In this document: positions 47,843 to 56,925 of the stretch, piece by piece
How the letters are laid out: each line of letters begins with the position of its first letter
Position numbering within the stretch: the stretch's first letter is position 1
Source: Echinicola sp. 20G
GTDB taxonomy: Bacteria; Bacteroidota; Bacteroidia; Cytophagales; Cyclobacteriaceae
Assembly (NCBI RefSeq): GCF_015533855.1
Contig: NZ_AP024154.1
Location: 4,098,501 to 4,162,500, forward strand
DNA length: 64,000 bases
Direction: 5' to 3'
The notes under the pieces: generated by a model
Databases searched by the model: none
The model's input: only the letters and a program-made list of their open reading frames with translations
Told to the model about the DNA's origin: nothing
Made by a program: the position numbers and the translations under genes

Positions 47843-49060
47843 TTAATGATTGGCTGTTAATAAAGTTTTTGGAAGGGGTTTGGTAGTTGAGCGTTTGGTT
47901 CTTTTTTTCTGAGCCCTTCCGTACCAAATCATAAAGCCTGTCACAGGAAGGCTAGCGGATATTAAGCTTACAAAGAAAGCAAGGAACTTTCCTGGAATGC
48001 CTAAAATACTGCCTACATGGATTGGGTAATTCAAAGCTATAGCTTTTTCACCGTTATTGAGATCATCAAAGCCTGACTCCTCAATGATTTCAGCTGAGTA
48101 AGGGTTGATCTGATATCGTATATAGTTTCCATATCCGTGATGGCCCATGGTTGCGTTAATGGACATTGGGCTTTCAGGTTTTCTTGGAAACCTGATATAA
48201 AAGTAGCGTGCATCCGGGTGCCTAATGAACATGGTGTTCATCACGCTGTCTACCCTATGGGCTTGGCCTGACTCGGTGAGGGGTATAGTTGGGACAGAAT
48301 GGTTGGTTTTTAGGTTTTTGCCTCCATTTGCCAACCATTGTACACTGTCTGCAACCCAATCAAATGACCAAACAAGTCCTGTTGTGGCAATTACAAGGGC
48401 GAAAACCATGGCATAATAGCCCAGAATATTATGGAGGTCATAGTTCTTTCTTTTCCATCTAGTAGTCTGTTTCCATTTGAACCAGAACCTTTGCTTGGCG
48501 GCGGAACGGTTTTTAGGCCACCACAGGACCAGTCCAGTAATGAGCATGATTACAAAAATCAGAATTCCATATCCTACTATTTCATGTCCGATGGAGTAGG
48601 GCAGCAGAAGGGTGAAGTGTGTCCAGATAACTACATTGAAAAACTCCCACTTGGTGTCTTCTATTTTGAGTACTTCTCCGGTAAAAGGATTTAAGTAAAC
48701 CTTGTAAAAATAGTCGATATAGTCCCCATACCAATATATTGTCTTATCATCTCCTTCATTGAATTTTCTGAACTGGATGTAAACAGTCTCATTGGCAGCA
48801 GTGGGATAATATGCTCTTTCTAGGTCGTATTGTTCGCCCAGTTTTTCTTGGGCGTCTTTTATCAATGAAGTCAACGGCAATCGGACGGCATCCTGCGGAG
48901 GGTCGATATACATCCTATCCTTATAAACCCATGTCCTGATTTCGTCTTGGAACACCCATAGGCAACCCGTTATGGCAACAATGAACACCACTAGCCCGGA
49001 AGTTAATCCGAGCCAGAGGTGAACCTTTCCTATGATCTTTTTGATATTCACGGTGGACAT
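47843..49060 (-). CDS. PepSY-associated TM protein (putative siderophore-iron reductase)
   Basis: Inner-membrane protein with four predicted helices and two PepSY-type periplasmic regions: KVHLWLGLTSGLVVFIVAITG at the N-terminus, WTHFTLLLPYSIGHEIVGYG, HNILGYYAMVFALVIATTGL and a C-terminal helix before KKRTKR. Heme-linked His residues (HLWLG, HNILGY, HVGSILG) are kept. The family is iron-regulated and placed with TonB receptors, where it probably reduces ferric siderophores. Last gene of the iron operon; starts 9 bases after the DUF4374 stop. Confidence 0.88.
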   Translation of the reverse strand: MSTVNIKKIIGKVHLWLGLTSGLVVFIVAITGCLWVFQDEIRTWVYKDRMYIDPPQDAVRLPLTSLIKDAQEKLGEQYDLERAYYPTAANETVYIQFRKFNEGDDKTIYWYGDYIDYFYKVYLNPFTGEVLKIEDTKWEFFNVVIWTHFTLLLPYSIGHEIVGYGILIFVIMLITGLVLWWPKNRSAAKQRFWFKWKQTTRWKRKNYDLHNILGYYAMVFALVIATTGLVWSFDWVADSVQWLANGGKNLKTNHSVPTIPLTESGQAHRVDSVMNTMFIRHPDARYFYIRFPRKPESPMSINATMGHHGYGNYIRYQINPYSAEIIEESGFDDLNNGEKAIALNYPIHVGSILGIPGKFLAFFVSLISASLPVTGFMIWYGRAQKKRTKRSTTKPLPKTLLTANH

Positions 49061-49069
49061 TAAAGCAGC

Positions 49070-50344
49070 TTACCTTACTTTTTGTATTCCCATCAATGAG
49101 CCCGGTAACGTAATACCCTCTGTATATGACCCATCAGGAGCAAAGCGGATTATAGTAGAGTTTCCATCTTCATCCGAAATGCTACCATAGTTTTTTCCGT
49201 CAATATAATATGGTGACCCTACATAGGATCCAGCGTAGGGAAGGTTGGTCTTGCCGACGACAGTTTGTTCGGGTAAGTTGATTTCATAAGTCATCCAACT
49301 TAAACTATAATAATCGCTTCCATCCATTTCTGGGGACCATGCTAATTTCTCAGTATCCAAGACCCTTACATAGCCATGGTTTTCCTTAGGTGACTTTCCA
49401 AGTGAAATCCCTACACGATATCCTTCGATCTGGTCCATGTAATAAGGATCATAATCCTGATCAAATCCATCTGCTCCTGCTTCTACTTTCAAAATACAAC
49501 CGCAATCTTCTTTTTGCCTGGAAGTTGTCGCATAGGGTAGGTAATAGCTGGTGCCATAATAGGCATCTCCATTTTCCATTATGGCTGGCATGACCGCCAA
49601 AGGACATCTGTCATCCTCCGAATAGGAAATAACAGCATCGTTTTCGATGTCGACAATGGCAAGCCCTGTCCTGTCTACGTAGGTCTCGTTTTCCCAATTC
49701 ATCCAGCCAGCAGGTATGTATAATCGGTTGCCGACGATTTGAAAATCGTAAAATGGCATGGTTACCCAATTGCCTTGATATCCGTCCCGCAATTGTTCTG
49801 GAAGGTTGAATGATTTGGTAATAGCCATCGTTTCTGGATTCCAAACGATGATTTGACCCTGGGTATAATCAATGTAATAAGCTTTGGTTTGGCTTAAAAA
49901 GATATTTCGGTTCTGAAGATCAGTCACTCCTTCATTGGCCATGGAAAATTTTTCACCTTCCCAAATTTTATTATCCTCAGTGATATTGTACCGGGTAAAA
50001 CTGTAGTCGGCAGGATCTGCAATCGTAAAGTACTCCTCGGAGTCAGGAGCAAAAAAACGTGCATTTCCTGATGTTTCAATAGCATTAGATGGATCAATTG
50101 ATCCAGTCATTAGGTCGTTTATCAGTGTGGTATAGTGCAAACGGCCATCGGGAGTACTTACGCGGTAAAATATGGCGTAAAGGTCACCGCCTTCTTCGGT
50201 GTTATCATCAATGGTTTCGGTTTCATCGTCATTACATGAAAATGCTGCTACTGAGAATAGTAACACAAAGAGATAGATAAACCGATTTTTGTAGTAGTTG
50301 TTCGTTTTTCTTTTACTTTCCATGGATAAATGCTTCTTGTTCAT
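49070..50344 (-). CDS. DUF4374 lipoprotein
   Basis: Surface or periplasmic beta-propeller-like lipoprotein: lipobox FSVAAFSC after a basic start, then DUF4374 with WxxY-type propeller repeats. DUF4374 proteins are regularly encoded beside TonB siderophore receptors and PepSY proteins in Bacteroidota; proposed accessory iron-siderophore binding. The N-terminus has two candidate Met codons; the first is used here. Confidence 0.87.
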   Translation of the reverse strand: MNKKHLSMESKRKTNNYYKNRFIYLFVLLFSVAAFSCNDDETETIDDNTEEGGDLYAIFYRVSTPDGRLHYTTLINDLMTGSIDPSNAIETSGNARFFAPDSEEYFTIADPADYSFTRYNITEDNKIWEGEKFSMANEGVTDLQNRNIFLSQTKAYYIDYTQGQIIVWNPETMAITKSFNLPEQLRDGYQGNWVTMPFYDFQIVGNRLYIPAGWMNWENETYVDRTGLAIVDIENDAVISYSEDDRCPLAVMPAIMENGDAYYGTSYYLPYATTSRQKEDCGCILKVEAGADGFDQDYDPYYMDQIEGYRVGISLGKSPKENHGYVRVLDTEKLAWSPEMDGSDYYSLSWMTYEINLPEQTVVGKTNLPYAGSYVGSPYYIDGKNYGSISDEDGNSTIIRFAPDGSYTEGITLPGSLMGIQKVR

Positions 50345-50364
50345 ATGGATTTAACTTTTATAAT

Positions 50365-52743
50365 TTAAAATGAAATGGTAATCTTGATATAGTAGGCCCT
50401 GCCCGGTTTTTGGACACCGAAGAAGTCGTATACTTTTGAATTGGTAAGGTTGCTGACTTCAGCGGTAAGCGAGGTTTTGAGGCCCATGACGGGTTTCTGG
50501 TAGGTAGCTCCTACGTGCTGGGTAAATTGAGAAGGAATTATGGCCTTGAACTTTTTCAGGCCAACACTTTCCCAACCTTTAAAGAATTCGTGTACATAGC
50601 GGTTTTTCAGGAATAAGTGTAGGTTGTCATTGGCCCTAAAAAGGTCCGGAAGATTATATCCTATGCTATTATTGATAAAGAAGTATGGCCTGTTCGGAAT
50701 CCGGTCACCAGCATACGGAGCAAAATCACCACCGGAGGATTTGTTTCTAAAATCCTGCAAGGTGGTGTTGGCCGAAATCTGGATTCGTTCATTAGTGGAT
50801 TGCCATAAGGCATCAATTTCTAAACCCAATGAATGGGCAGCGAATACATTCTGGTAGCTGAACACTTCATTATTCCCCAACAGCAAGATCAAATGGTCTG
50901 TAGCTCTCAAAAAGCCATTTACAGAAAACTTCCATGAACTTGGGGAGCTTGAAGGGCTTGAAAAATGAACAGCTAAATTGGCGTTATGGCTCCTTTCCGG
51001 ATTGAGGGAGAGATTGGGCAGAATCAGTCTTCCGTTACCAAATATTTCCTCGGGCCGTGGCAGGCGAGTTGCCCATTCATAGGACGCTTTAAACATCCAC
51101 TGTTCATTCAAGAGATAACGTAAACTGTTGCCAATACCGAAATTGTTCGACTCCCTGTCTTTATTTCTTGTCACTCCAAGTGTACTGGTAGGTTCCTCGG
51201 CTCGTACACGCTGGAGGTAATGCTTGGCGAAGAAATTGTTTTCCAACTTATCATTTTCTGAATGAAAACGATATTCCAAACCGTTTACCCAGGTAAACAG
51301 CGTACTTACCTCACTCAAAGGATCAATCGTTTCGTTTTCTTCATCCCATCTTTCATCTCCTGACCGGGAAACATAGGTAGGCGCTGATGATACGCGCAAA
51401 AGGTGGTGGGCATTCAAGGGATACTCCATTCGGAGACGGGCGTAGGTATTGTGGTTCCAAACCAACCTATCGGTAGCTTGACCAAGCTCTCCAGGTGATC
51501 GTTCCCTAGGTTCGCCATTTGATTTTCTTACCATATCCCCATGCCATGTATAGATATAGCGGCTTGTATCTTGGAAGGACACTTGGTCATGGCTATATCC
51601 ACTGGCGAAATTGACGGAGATCCCTTTTTTTCGATCTTTTCGGTATCGAAGCAAAGCTCCATTAGTGGTGTTTTGGCTGGTCACCTTTCCGTATACAATC
51701 GACATGACATTGTTGTTTTGGATATCTCGAAAGGTCTTGTTGGTGAACAATTCCAAAGAGAATTCATCTGTCCAGCTTTGGTTTGCCCATCCAACTGTAC
51801 CTCTTATTCCATAATTTTCGTAGGAATCATGAAATCTTGGCACTGTGGCATTTGAAAGTTTGCCACCATCCCCTGCGACCTCAACATCTACCAAATAGTT
51901 GTTTTTGGCATAATCATAATATCCACTGCCCCGGACAAATATTCCTTTGTCGTTCATATTGCTTTGACCTTCAATGGAAATTCGCTGGGTACCAAACGAA
52001 CCAGTTTGGTAGGACAGGGCTCCTTTGCCTCCATCGTTAATGGAGCTTGACACAAGATTTACCGCCCCGCCCAGAGCATCTGTACCGAGGTCAACAGGTA
52101 CCACTCCTTTATAGATTTCAATGCGCTCTACCAAATTGACTGGCACATTGGCAATACCAGAGCTATAACCCATCATGTCAAGAGGTATTCCGTCCAACAT
52201 AAAACGGATTTGGTCATCTGTGAGGCCATTTAATGAAAATCGATTTTGGGATCCCAGGCCACCAGATTTTTGGACATTTACGCCTGAGACAGTACCCAAC
52301 ACTTCCCCCAAATCTGCTGTTTGTAGTTTGGCTTCTTTGGTGTCGACCACTGTAACCGCTTTTGCCGATTCCCTAAGCAGGGTAGATTCTGTTTTTCCGA
52401 TTACGGTTATTTCATTGAGCTCTTGACCGTTTTCCTTCATTTGAAAGTCGATAATAAGAGGTTGACCGGCTTGTATGTTTACCTCCTTGGTTTGTGGTAT
52501 ATACCCCATTGAAGTGCAAGAGACTATGTATTTCCCTGGTACAAGGTTGTTTATTCCAAAATGGCCATTTTCATCGGAAACTGTGCCCCATTGGGTTCCC
52601 TCGATCTTTATGATCATCCCGGGGAGGGGAGTACCATTCTCAAGGTAGACTGTCCCTGTTAATTTAATGGTGCTGTCCTGGGTTTTGCCTTGATAGGATA
52701 CTTGACAGAAAAATAGAATTAATAGCAAAGAGCGATAGGTCAT
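50365..52743 (-). CDS. TonB-dependent siderophore-type outer-membrane receptor
   Basis: 792 residues: signal peptide, carboxypeptidase-D regulatory-like beta-sandwich (about 25-110), plug (AKLQTADLGEVLGTVSGVNV, LVERIEIYKGVVPVDLGTDA) and a C-terminal 22-strand barrel ending in an aromatic ITISF. It lacks the SusC-specific extra elements and no SusD follows, so siderophore or heme uptake fits better than glycan uptake. Start overlaps the anti-sigma stop by one base (TAATG). Confidence 0.93.
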   Translation of the reverse strand: MTYRSLLLILFFCQVSYQGKTQDSTIKLTGTVYLENGTPLPGMIIKIEGTQWGTVSDENGHFGINNLVPGKYIVSCTSMGYIPQTKEVNIQAGQPLIIDFQMKENGQELNEITVIGKTESTLLRESAKAVTVVDTKEAKLQTADLGEVLGTVSGVNVQKSGGLGSQNRFSLNGLTDDQIRFMLDGIPLDMMGYSSGIANVPVNLVERIEIYKGVVPVDLGTDALGGAVNLVSSSINDGGKGALSYQTGSFGTQRISIEGQSNMNDKGIFVRGSGYYDYAKNNYLVDVEVAGDGGKLSNATVPRFHDSYENYGIRGTVGWANQSWTDEFSLELFTNKTFRDIQNNNVMSIVYGKVTSQNTTNGALLRYRKDRKKGISVNFASGYSHDQVSFQDTSRYIYTWHGDMVRKSNGEPRERSPGELGQATDRLVWNHNTYARLRMEYPLNAHHLLRVSSAPTYVSRSGDERWDEENETIDPLSEVSTLFTWVNGLEYRFHSENDKLENNFFAKHYLQRVRAEEPTSTLGVTRNKDRESNNFGIGNSLRYLLNEQWMFKASYEWATRLPRPEEIFGNGRLILPNLSLNPERSHNANLAVHFSSPSSSPSSWKFSVNGFLRATDHLILLLGNNEVFSYQNVFAAHSLGLEIDALWQSTNERIQISANTTLQDFRNKSSGGDFAPYAGDRIPNRPYFFINNSIGYNLPDLFRANDNLHLFLKNRYVHEFFKGWESVGLKKFKAIIPSQFTQHVGATYQKPVMGLKTSLTAEVSNLTNSKVYDFFGVQKPGRAYYIKITISF

Positions 52744-53360
52744 TATACACAGATGCTTATTGGTGATTTTTGAATGTTGTTATCGTAGAATAGCATTTCG
52801 CCTGACTGAAAAGAAATTTTGCGAAACCCCTTGATTTTGGTATTCAGAAAATAGGATACTTTTCCCGGTGGTAAGGTCACGGTCTGGCCTTCACATATTA
52901 AATGTTTTGGCCTGTGGGAGTTATTGTAAACCCTTAACACCCCATTAAAGCTCAATTCACAAATTTCAGCCGAGATCTTTTTGAATTTTCTTGGGCTACC
53001 GCTGAGGTATAACAGATCATCTAGAGCTGTATCGGTACTGGCTTCCGTAGTCAAGTTTGTGGTAAAGGGAAAAGTGCCGATATTGAATCCGGCCATAAAG
53101 GAAACTATCGCAAAACAAGCCGCTATGGATACCCCTGCTGCATACCGATGGATTGTTCTTTTCAGCTGCATTGAACGATTGGTTTGTATTTGTTGGCTTA
53201 AGCCGTTCCATACTTCAGTGGACATGTTTTTTAATTCAATAGGTCCAAGGAACCATTCCTCATCTTCCCCCGATTTTAGCCAGGCCTCTATTTCTTTTTG
53301 TTCGTGTGAAGTACACTTGTCTTGGATATACCTCTTTAAAATTTCAGGCGTAATTTTCAT
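52743..53360 (-). CDS. Short FecR-like anti-sigma factor
   Basis: 205 residues. An N-terminal sigma-binding-type helical region (MKITPEILKRYIQDKCTSHE, EIEAWL), one membrane helix (about 72-92, GVSIAACFAIVSFMAGFNIG) and a short periplasmic beta domain. It is far shorter than usual FecR (300+) and lacks the full C-terminal DUF4974 part, so signal reception from the receptor may differ. One-base overlap with the receptor gene. Confidence 0.72.
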   Translation of the reverse strand: MKITPEILKRYIQDKCTSHEQKEIEAWLKSGEDEEWFLGPIELKNMSTEVWNGLSQQIQTNRSMQLKRTIHRYAAGVSIAACFAIVSFMAGFNIGTFPFTTNLTTEASTDTALDDLLYLSGSPRKFKKISAEICELSFNGVLRVYNNSHRPKHLICEGQTVTLPPGKVSYFLNTKIKGFRKISFQSGEMLFYDNNIQKSPISICV

Positions 53361-53575
53361 AATTTTTCAATGGTAGTTTGGCACCTTTGGTATCATAGCC
53401 GTGCAAATCAGTGATAACCCTGAGTGGTTAAGAAAAAAAGTATTTTATTTGGTGCCGATGGTTCCTAAACCAGCCAATGTTATGGGGCTTAAATTGTTGT
53501 GGTATTCTAGCGGAAAAAGTTGATTTTATCGACTCAGACCTATTTGTCAGAGGAAAAGATGATGGTTTTCCTCAC

Positions 53576-54124
53576 TTAGGATGTTGATATTTTATGACGG
53601 ATAAATTTCAATGCTTTAGTCAAGTGGGACTCTACGGTTTTTTCTGATATCAATAATGTCTTGGCAATTTCCTTGTTTTTCAGGCCTTTTTTCCTGCTTA
53701 AAATATATACCTCACGGCATTGGCATGGAAGCCTATCTACCAAATAACTTATTTGGTTGGACAGCTCATTATAGAGCACTGTCTCTTCAGTTGATTCTGG
53801 AGCGGTACAATATTCTTCAAAAGCACATGTGAGGTGTTTCTCATCGCGGGCTTTTTGGCGATAGTGGTCGATTACCTCTAATTTTACAGCCCTTAAAAGG
53901 TAATTTTTTATTGGCCCTTTTATCGATAAGTTTTTTCTACGCTCCCATATCGACAAAAAGATATCCTGTACAATTTCCTTCGCCAATTCTATATCATAAG
54001 TATGGTTGTAGGCCAGGGAAAGCATTTGGGTAGCGTATTCGGAATAGATACTTTCAAAATCTTTTTCATTACGGATTTTCAAAGTATTGGCAGCTGTGTG
54101 GTTATTTGGTTTCTTAAAAATCAA
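53576..54124 (-). CDS. ECF sigma factor (FecI-like)
   Basis: 182 residues with sigma region 2 (YNHTYDIELAKEIVQDIFLSI, NYLLRAVKLEVIDHYR) and region 4 (KKGLKNKEIAKTLLISEKTV). Drives the downstream anti-sigma, receptor, DUF4374 and PepSY genes, presumably under iron limitation. The anti-sigma gene follows after 215 bases, so it may have its own promoter. Confidence 0.93.
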   Translation of the reverse strand: MIFKKPNNHTAANTLKIRNEKDFESIYSEYATQMLSLAYNHTYDIELAKEIVQDIFLSIWERRKNLSIKGPIKNYLLRAVKLEVIDHYRQKARDEKHLTCAFEEYCTAPESTEETVLYNELSNQISYLVDRLPCQCREVYILSRKKGLKNKEIAKTLLISEKTVESHLTKALKFIRHKISTS

Positions 54125-54581
54125 GGGTTAAGGAGCTTTAAGTAAATATTTTATACAGGCAAAAGTAGGAGCGATATGTTATGATCACAATTTTTATTTA
54201 AAATAAATCTAAATAAAAATATGATAGAAAAAATCAATGTTTTCTTTAGCGACATGCGTTAGTCCATTATATTCAATCTTTGATTTTGTTTATATGTAAA
54301 TTGTCTAATTGAAGAACAATTCTATACTCAGGACGATAGCAACGTCCTGTTTTTGGCAAGCCTTGCAACAGGAATAAAATCATCCTCGAGCCCACAACAG
54401 ACAAAATTTTTAATACACTGTACTGTCATTGATTGAAATAGCCAACCAATTGTATATATGACCATCCTAATTGTAGGTTTAAACAAGGGGAGCTTGTCAA
54501 ATGCAAACGGTGAGTCTAAAAAAGCAATGGCTGAATTTCTAAAAGAGGCAAAGAAGTGGCTCCCGGGGAATATTGAATTAG
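54125..54581. other. Spacer between iron operon and mobile element
   Basis: No secure gene. A frame starting at 54458 (MTILIVGLNKGSLSNANGES) runs into the microsatellite in a different frame from the ParE relic; I do not recognise it, and it could be the remains of the partner antitoxin. Confidence 0.4.
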
Positions 54582-54871
54582 AAGCTTACCAGTCAAGCAG
54601 CAGCAGAAGAAGAAGAAGAAGAAGAAGAAGATATCATTCAAATTTACCTTTATGGGGTGAAAACTTTTGGTCCCTCACAGGCTGAAAAATACCATCATTC
54701 CTTAGAGGATTCTTTTGAGAGGATTGCCCAAAACCCTGAAATGTTTACTTTAGCTGAAAAAATCATGCCCGGTATAAGGTATTGTGTCCATATTTCACCC
54801 TCCATTTTTTCACTGTTGGAGGGGAAATAAATATAACCAAGATCATAGGAAGACAAAAGGTTCCCTCTTAG
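54582..54871 (+). pseudogene. ParE-type toxin relic with GAA microsatellite
   Basis: The frame KLTSQAAA, eight Glu, then DIIQIYLYGVKTFGPSQAEK matches the N-terminus of RelE/ParE toxins (Y.LT..A..DI..IY.YG...FG..QA..Y). The tail IRYCVHISPSIF continues, after a one-base slip in a T-run, as INITKIIGRQKVPS, the usual ParE C-terminus. No start codon precedes it (TAG at 54579), eight GAA codons (54606-54629) swell the first helix and the frame is broken, so it is dead. Confidence 0.65.
54606..54629 (+). repeat. (GAA)8 trinucleotide microsatellite
   Basis: Eight perfect GAA units preceded by three GCA units, inside the ParE-like frame. Trinucleotide slippage leaves the frame unchanged while adding Glu residues. 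Confidence 0.9.
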
Positions 54872-55044
54872 TACAATTGTAATTTTTTAGGTCTTTACCT
54901 CATTTCAATAACATAAGAATAAATTGGTTATGCCGGTACGGTAATTAAAAATGAAACCAAGAATTAAGCCCCTACTGGGGTAACACTGGTGAATATTTTT
55001 TGGAGTGGTTTTTCAATTTGGCCATACATCAAATTGGAAATATC

Positions 55045-55260
55045 ATGAATGAGCCACAGACCATTTATAGTTTTGGAAGAGTCGTCCCGCCAAAGCTTGA
55101 ACAGATCATATCCTTCTTCAATGAACAGGCTGTGCCAATAGCAGAAGCAGAAGAATTCTTTTTCTATTATCAATCCATGAGATGGCATAACGAAAACGGT
55201 ATACCCATCCACAATTGGAAGGAAGCAGCAAAGGACTGGCTGTATAACCTGGAAAACTGA
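55045..55260 (+). CDS. Small mobilization-associated protein, 71 aa
   Basis: Start MNEPQTIYSFGRVVPP preferred over an earlier ATG. The motif AEEFFFYYQSMRW...NWKEAAKDWLYN resembles small Bacteroidota proteins encoded just upstream of mobilization or replication genes (FYxYYxxxxW...dWkxAxxxW). Six bases before mobC, so co-transcribed. Confidence 0.7.
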   Translation: MNEPQTIYSFGRVVPPKLEQIISFFNEQAVPIAEAEEFFFYYQSMRWHNENGIPIHNWKEAAKDWLYNLEN

Positions 55261-55266
55261 AGGGAT

Positions 55267-55638
55267 ATGGCCAAGAAGAAAAACCTTAAGCAGGTGGAGT
55301 CAAGGATCAGCATGGAACGGTACCAATACCTGTTGGACTTGCTGTCAAAATCCCAAAACGCTACCATGAGCTCCCTGGTCAGGGACATCCTGTCAAACAA
55401 AACCATTGTTTGCAAAACCCATGATGAAACCTTTGACCTCTTGCTGGACCGCATGAATTCCATACAGATGGAAATCCATGCCATTGGGGTCAATATCAAT
55501 CAGGTGACCCGCTATTTCAACAGTCTGGAAGATCCGCTTAGAAAGAAGGGATTGGTCAGAAAATTGGAGAAACTGTTGGCAGAAGCAGGGGTGAAGGTGG
55601 ACGGCTTGGAAAAACTGATCAAAAAAAGCCTTTTCTGA
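55267..55638 (+). CDS. mobC: MobC-like relaxosome accessory protein
   Basis: 123 residues, basic ribbon-helix-helix-like N-terminus (QVESRISMERYQYLLDLLSK) and C-terminal helix (IGVNINQVTRYFNSLEDPL) typical of MobC. Assists relaxase at oriT. Overlaps the relaxase start by one base. Confidence 0.85.
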   Translation: MAKKKNLKQVESRISMERYQYLLDLLSKSQNATMSSLVRDILSNKTIVCKTHDETFDLLLDRMNSIQMEIHAIGVNINQVTRYFNSLEDPLRKKGLVRKLEKLLAEAGVKVDGLEKLIKKSLF

Positions 55639-56924
55639 TGGTAGCGAAAATAAGACTGGGCAAGAACACCCTCGGTCTGCTCCACTACAATGAGGACAAA
55701 ATAAAGGAAGGTAAGGCATGCCTGCTATATGCCCACGGTTTTGGTGCAAATGGAAAGGAGGGAACCATTGCTGAAAAAAACCGGAGGTTCCAGTTCTTCA
55801 ACGATAAAAACCAAAAGGCCAAGCTGAACACCTTTCATGCCTCCCTTAACTTTTCTCCAAAGGACCAGTTGGATGACACGCAGAAGTGCTTTATCGCACA
55901 GGAATATATGAACCGCATCGGTTATGGAGGTCAGCCCTACTTGGTGTATGAACATACCGACTCTGGGCATCCCCACCTGCATATTGTCAGTACCAATATC
56001 ACTAGGGAAGGAAGGCGAATAGAAACGCATAACCTGGGCAAGATGCAATCCGAAAAAGCCAGGAAGGAACTTGAAAAGGAGCTGGGTCTGGTGGTAGCCG
56101 AAAACCAAAAGGAACAGGTGCCGATAATGCAGCCTCTGGAAAGCCTGGAATATGGAAATAAGGAAAGCAAAGCAGCAATGGGCAATATTATCACGGAGGT
56201 AATGAGGGCATATTCCTATGGCTCCATTGGGGAGTTTGCATCTATTTTAAGGAAGTTCAATATCGAATTGATCCAAGGGGATAAAGGAACCAAAATGCAT
56301 GAAAACAATGGGCTGGCCTATAGCATATTGGATAGTAAGGGCAAACGTATAGGGGTGCCCATCAAGGCAAGTGCCTTTTATAGCCGGCCAATATTTTCTA
56401 GGCTTGGAAAGAGGATGAAGCGCAGTAAAAGGGTAAAGGATGGGGTGGTATCAGCAACCCGAAACAGGGTTATGGAAGCCCTGGAGCTTTCCCATGGAAA
56501 GGGGATAGCGGTGTTTGAGGAAAACTTAAAAAAGAAAGGGCTGGCAGCAGATTTTCATTATTCCAAGGAAGGGAAAGTATTTGGCCTGACCATCATTGAC
56601 CATATCAACAGGACCGCTTTCAAGGCATCGGAACTGTCCAGGTCGCTAAGCGGTCAAAAGGTGTTCGTCCAACTTGATTCAAGCCTTAAGAGCAAAGGAC
56701 ATGACAAATCGGAGAAACATGCTTTTCAATATAAAAAAGGATCCAGAGCATCTGACAGGTTTATGGATGGACAAAAATCCGATGGTCCTTTATGGAAAGT
56801 AAAGGATAACAGCTTATTGGGAACCTTTATTGGTTTGGTTGAAGCAATTGCCCGACCGGAATGGGAGGAACTAGCCGATCCCTTTGAGAAGAAGCAAAGG
56901 AAGAAACGAAGAAAGAAAACTTAG
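55638..56924 (+). CDS. Relaxase/mobilization nuclease (MobB type)
   Basis: 428-residue relaxase nicking oriT and covalently leading the strand into the recipient. The metal-binding HUH motif is GHPHLHIVSTNI, the N-terminal Tyr candidates lie in LLHYNEDK. The C-terminal part is basic. Intact. The T4CP gene starts 1 base after the stop. Confidence 0.92.
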   Translation: MVAKIRLGKNTLGLLHYNEDKIKEGKACLLYAHGFGANGKEGTIAEKNRRFQFFNDKNQKAKLNTFHASLNFSPKDQLDDTQKCFIAQEYMNRIGYGGQPYLVYEHTDSGHPHLHIVSTNITREGRRIETHNLGKMQSEKARKELEKELGLVVAENQKEQVPIMQPLESLEYGNKESKAAMGNIITEVMRAYSYGSIGEFASILRKFNIELIQGDKGTKMHENNGLAYSILDSKGKRIGVPIKASAFYSRPIFSRLGKRMKRSKRVKDGVVSATRNRVMEALELSHGKGIAVFEENLKKKGLAADFHYSKEGKVFGLTIIDHINRTAFKASELSRSLSGQKVFVQLDSSLKSKGHDKSEKHAFQYKKGSRASDRFMDGQKSDGPLWKVKDNSLLGTFIGLVEAIARPEWEELADPFEKKQRKKRRKKT

Positions 56925-56925
56925 G

